A stretch of DNA of 5,287 nucleotides, taken from the NCBI GenBank assembly GCA_947175805.1, contig CAMWOF010000192.1, forward strand, positions 1-5,287. Reading direction: 5' to 3'. The notes below the pieces were generated by a model, which worked only from the letters and a program-made list of their open reading frames with translations, was not told the origin of the DNA and ran no database searches. The DNA comes from an uncultured Clostridiaceae bacterium. Lineage in GTDB: Bacteria > Bacillota > Clostridia > Lachnospirales > Lachnospiraceae. The position numbers and the translations under genes were made by a program. Positions 3,149-5,287 of the stretch are shown here, piece by piece. Every line of letters begins with the position of its first letter. Positions within the stretch are counted from its first letter, which is position 1.

Positions 3149-5287
3149 TTATTTTCCATCCCGGACCCACCACTGGTTCACAATCTCCAGCGCCTGCGCA
3201 TTCCTCTCCTCCATCGCCTGCGCCCAGCCCATTCCCGTGTCCGCCTCGAAGGATGCCATTGCCTGTATCATCAGCTCCAGCTTTGTGTAATCAATATAGC
3301 TGCCATCACTGGTCCGCACCGTCTCAATGCGCCAGTCCTCTCGCGTAAGCTGGTATTCCAGTGTCACACAGTCCCCGTTTATCCGGTTCTTAATCAGGAC
3401 TGAATCTCTGTTACTCGACAGTATCAGATCCTCCGGGGATATGCCTTCCCCAAACAAAAGCGTGTCATTACCGCCGCTTTCGGTGATAAGGTCCGTTCCG
3501 TCCCCAAACCGGAAAATATAAGTATCGTCTCCCGCTCCGCCGTACAGGTGGTCATTTCCCGTATCCCCGCAGAGGGTGTCATCCCCGCTGTTCCCCCAGA
3601 GTATATCATTCCCGGAGCCGCCATAAAGGAAATCCTCACCAGTGCTGCCCTGTATGCTGTCGTTCCCGGAACCGCCGTTTATCCGGTTGGTGTTGCTGCC
3701 GCCAATCAGGCTGTCACTGCCGGCGCCGCCGTACATAAGATTTTCTTCCCAAAACTGGTCATAGGCCTTTGCTATGTCGCCTGCTTCTGTGCCCCAGTAC
3801 ATCCGGGCTGCCCTTCTCAAGTATGCTTCATCCCACTCCGTTCCGTCTGCAAATGCCACGGACTCTACAAAACGGTCATCATACCGGAAGCAGTTTTCCA
3901 CCTTCACCTGATCCCCGGTCTTCCTGTTTTTAAGGTATAAAGAATTTGCATCCCGGGTCACATCGATATCCTCCGGCGCAATCCCTTCCCCAAATACAAT
4001 CTTATCCGCATCCCCGGCTTCTTCAATGATGGTGTCCTGCCCATCCCCCGCGTGGAAAAAGTATGTGTCATTCCCGGCGCCGCCGTAAAGATTGTCTTTT
4101 CCAGTGCCGCCGTCTAAGGTATCATCCCCGCCATATGCGTACAGCCAGTCGTCGCCGGACTGCCCATACAGGACGTCATCGCCGCCCGCACCCTGCAGGG
4201 AATCGCTGCCGGATCTGCCATACAGGAATTCCCCCTCACTTCCATATGCCCGGAGGATGTCATTCTGCTCTGTCCCGCAGTGTATCCCGGCTGCATTTCT
4301 TAAATATGCCTCATCCCACTCCGTTCCGTCTGCAAATGCCACTGACTCTACAAAACGGGCATCATCCCGGAAGCAGTTTTCCACCATCACCTGATCCCCG
4401 GTCTTCCGGTTTTTAAGATATAAAGAATTTGCATCCCGGGTCACATCGATATCCTCCGGGGCAATCCCTTCCCCAAATACAATCTTATCCGCATCCCCGG
4501 CTTCGTCAGTGATGGTGTCCTGCCCATCCCCCGCGTGGAAAAAGTACATGTCATTCCCGGCGCCGCCATAAAGATTGTCTTTTCCAGTGCCGCCGTCTAA
4601 GGTATCATCCCCATCGCCGCCGTACAGCCTGTCATCACCCGACTCCCCATACAGAAAATCGCTGCCGGAACCGCCCTGTATGAAGTCCTGCCCGGAGCCG
4701 CCGAACAGCCTGTCTGCACCGTCGTTTCCCAATATGTTGTCGTCTCCGGCACCCCCGCAAAGTTCGTCATCCTCCGCGCTGCCGGTAAGACCGTCCCTGC
4801 CTGGGCCGGGCATGGTGTTTCCTCCTGCTTCTTCCCCTTCCGGGCTTTGCATATGCTCCCGCACATACGACGCATCCCACTGCGTACCGTCTGCAAACTG
4901 GATGGTCTTTATGAAGTTATTGGGATTCGTCAGGCACTCTTCCAGCTTCACGCAGTCCCCGTTCGTGCGGTTTTTCAGGTATACGGATTTCCCATCGCTG
5001 ATGATTTCCATATCCCCCGGGCGGATTCCCTCCCCAAACAGGAGTCGGTCATTCCCTCCCTGGAAGTCGGCGATGGTGTCATAGCCGTCCCCCAGCGAAA
5101 ACAGGTAGGTGTCATCTCCGGAGCCGCCCTCCAGGTAGTCGTTTCCTGTGCCGCCGTACAGCCAGTCATTCCCATCGCCGCCGTACAGGCTGTCATCTCC
5201 CGCCTCCCCGTATATCTCATCATTCCCGCTCCCGCCGGCGATGGTGTCGTTTCCGTCCCCGCCGTACAGGAAATCATCATTACTGAT
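3149..5287 (-). CDS. RTX-type calcium-binding repeat protein (C-terminal part)
   Basis: The reading frame is open from the window edge to the TAA at 3149–3151, giving 712 visible residues. The true start is outside; the internal ATG at 5011 falls inside a domain and is not a start. About 29 nonapeptides of the GGxGxDxLx type, which fold as a calcium-binding parallel beta-roll, occur in four blocks (about 5–63, 166–249, 355–410 and 518–592). Each block ends in a (D/N)DTYxF-like strand followed by a haemolysin-type calcium-binding-related domain (HCBP-related, PF06594-like; FGEGI.P.D, SLYLKNR..GD, FADGT.WD). The last module has diverged and ends in a helical tail (about 668–712, LMIQAMASFEADTG) resembling C-termini of other such proteins. 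Eight cysteines are present. The protein is presumably secreted or surface-exposed, folding on contact with calcium. Any catalytic or toxin domain and secretion signal would be upstream of the window. GC is visibly higher than in mntP. A strong terminator follows. Confidence 0.93.
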   Translation of the reverse strand: MSNDDFLYGGDGNDTIAGGSGNDEIYGEAGDDSLYGGDGNDWLYGGTGNDYLEGGSGDDTYLFSLGDGYDTIADFQGGNDRLLFGEGIRPGDMEIISDGKSVYLKNRTNGDCVKLEECLTNPNNFIKTIQFADGTQWDASYVREHMQSPEGEEAGGNTMPGPGRDGLTGSAEDDELCGGAGDDNILGNDGADRLFGGSGQDFIQGGSGSDFLYGESGDDRLYGGDGDDTLDGGTGKDNLYGGAGNDMYFFHAGDGQDTITDEAGDADKIVFGEGIAPEDIDVTRDANSLYLKNRKTGDQVMVENCFRDDARFVESVAFADGTEWDEAYLRNAAGIHCGTEQNDILRAYGSEGEFLYGRSGSDSLQGAGGDDVLYGQSGDDWLYAYGGDDTLDGGTGKDNLYGGAGNDTYFFHAGDGQDTIIEEAGDADKIVFGEGIAPEDIDVTRDANSLYLKNRKTGDQVKVENCFRYDDRFVESVAFADGTEWDEAYLRRAARMYWGTEAGDIAKAYDQFWEENLMYGGAGSDSLIGGSNTNRINGGSGNDSIQGSTGEDFLYGGSGNDILWGNSGDDTLCGDTGNDHLYGGAGDDTYIFRFGDGTDLITESGGNDTLLFGEGISPEDLILSSNRDSVLIKNRINGDCVTLEYQLTREDWRIETVRTSDGSYIDYTKLELMIQAMASFEADTGMGWAQAMEERNAQALEIVNQWWVRDGK
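3814..4129 (-). repeat. Duplicated RTX/HCBP module, copy A
   Basis: This 316-bp stretch matches 4297–4612 at a constant offset of 483 bases (161 codons), with about 15 mismatches and no gap by my hand alignment, i.e. about 95% identity. It encodes residues from the end of one RTX block through most of the third HCBP-related domain. Confidence 0.9.
4297..4612 (-). repeat. Duplicated RTX/HCBP module, copy B
   Basis: Partner of 3814–4129, encoding the equivalent part of the second HCBP-related module. The two protein stretches differ at about seven residues. Outside this core the same 161-codon register continues for a short distance, but similarity falls off quickly into diverged RTX repeats. 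Confidence 0.9.

Noticed and set aside
3149..5011. RTX gene as a complete 620-residue protein starting at 5011
   Set aside because: The frame remains open with clear RTX repeats up to the window edge, and the ATG at 5011 falls within an HCBP-related domain; the gene is truncated by the window.
4063..5084. Plus-strand open frames rich in Pro, Ser and Arg opposite the RTX gene
   Set aside because: They are reverse-strand shadows of GC-rich repeat DNA, with low-complexity composition and no ribosome binding sites.
3149..5287. CRISPR-like or satellite repeat array
   Set aside because: The short recurring GCCGCCGTACAG-like units are codon repeats of the YGG(x)G nonapeptides in one continuous reading frame.

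Overview
The window looks like a piece of a low-to-mid GC Gram-positive genome, most likely a Clostridia/Lachnospiraceae-type gut Firmicute. This is an inference. It rests on strong AGGAGG-type ribosome binding sites, a sigma-A consensus promoter, and a PadR – HAAS/DUF1700 – DUF4097 gene trio, which is typical of Firmicutes. All four complete or partial transcription units lie on the minus strand, so they are described here from right to left.

Right part (3149–5287): the 3' portion (712 codons) of a large gene that starts beyond the window edge. It encodes an RTX-type calcium-binding repeat protein. About 29 glycine/aspartate-rich nonapeptides are arranged in four blocks, and each block is followed by a haemolysin-type calcium-binding-related (HCBP-related) domain. 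The two central HCBP-related modules are about 95% identical in DNA at an exact 483-base offset, a recent duplication or conversion. The gene ends at a strong intrinsic terminator (3071–3112).

Middle part (843–3023): a three-gene operon. It has a perfect-consensus promoter (TTGACA, 17 bp, TATAAT), overlapped by a perfect 27-bp palindrome (11-bp arms, 5-bp centre). That palindrome is the obvious candidate operator for the first gene's product, a PadR-family winged-helix repressor. The second gene encodes a membrane protein with an N-terminal HAAS (DUF1700) domain. The third encodes a membrane-anchored extracytoplasmic DUF4097 beta-repeat protein. The layout suggests an autoregulated circuit in which an envelope signal or drug-like ligand relieves PadR repression and two envelope proteins are made.

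Left part (1–785): mntP, a six-helix manganese exporter, with its own extended -10 promoter. Its roughly 100-nt leader contains a terminator-like hairpin, and I cannot recognise in it the yybP-ykoY manganese riboswitch that often precedes mntP. There is no convincing terminator between the DUF4097 gene and the mntP promoter, so read-through is possible. No RNA genes, CRISPR arrays, insertion sequences or attachment sites were seen.
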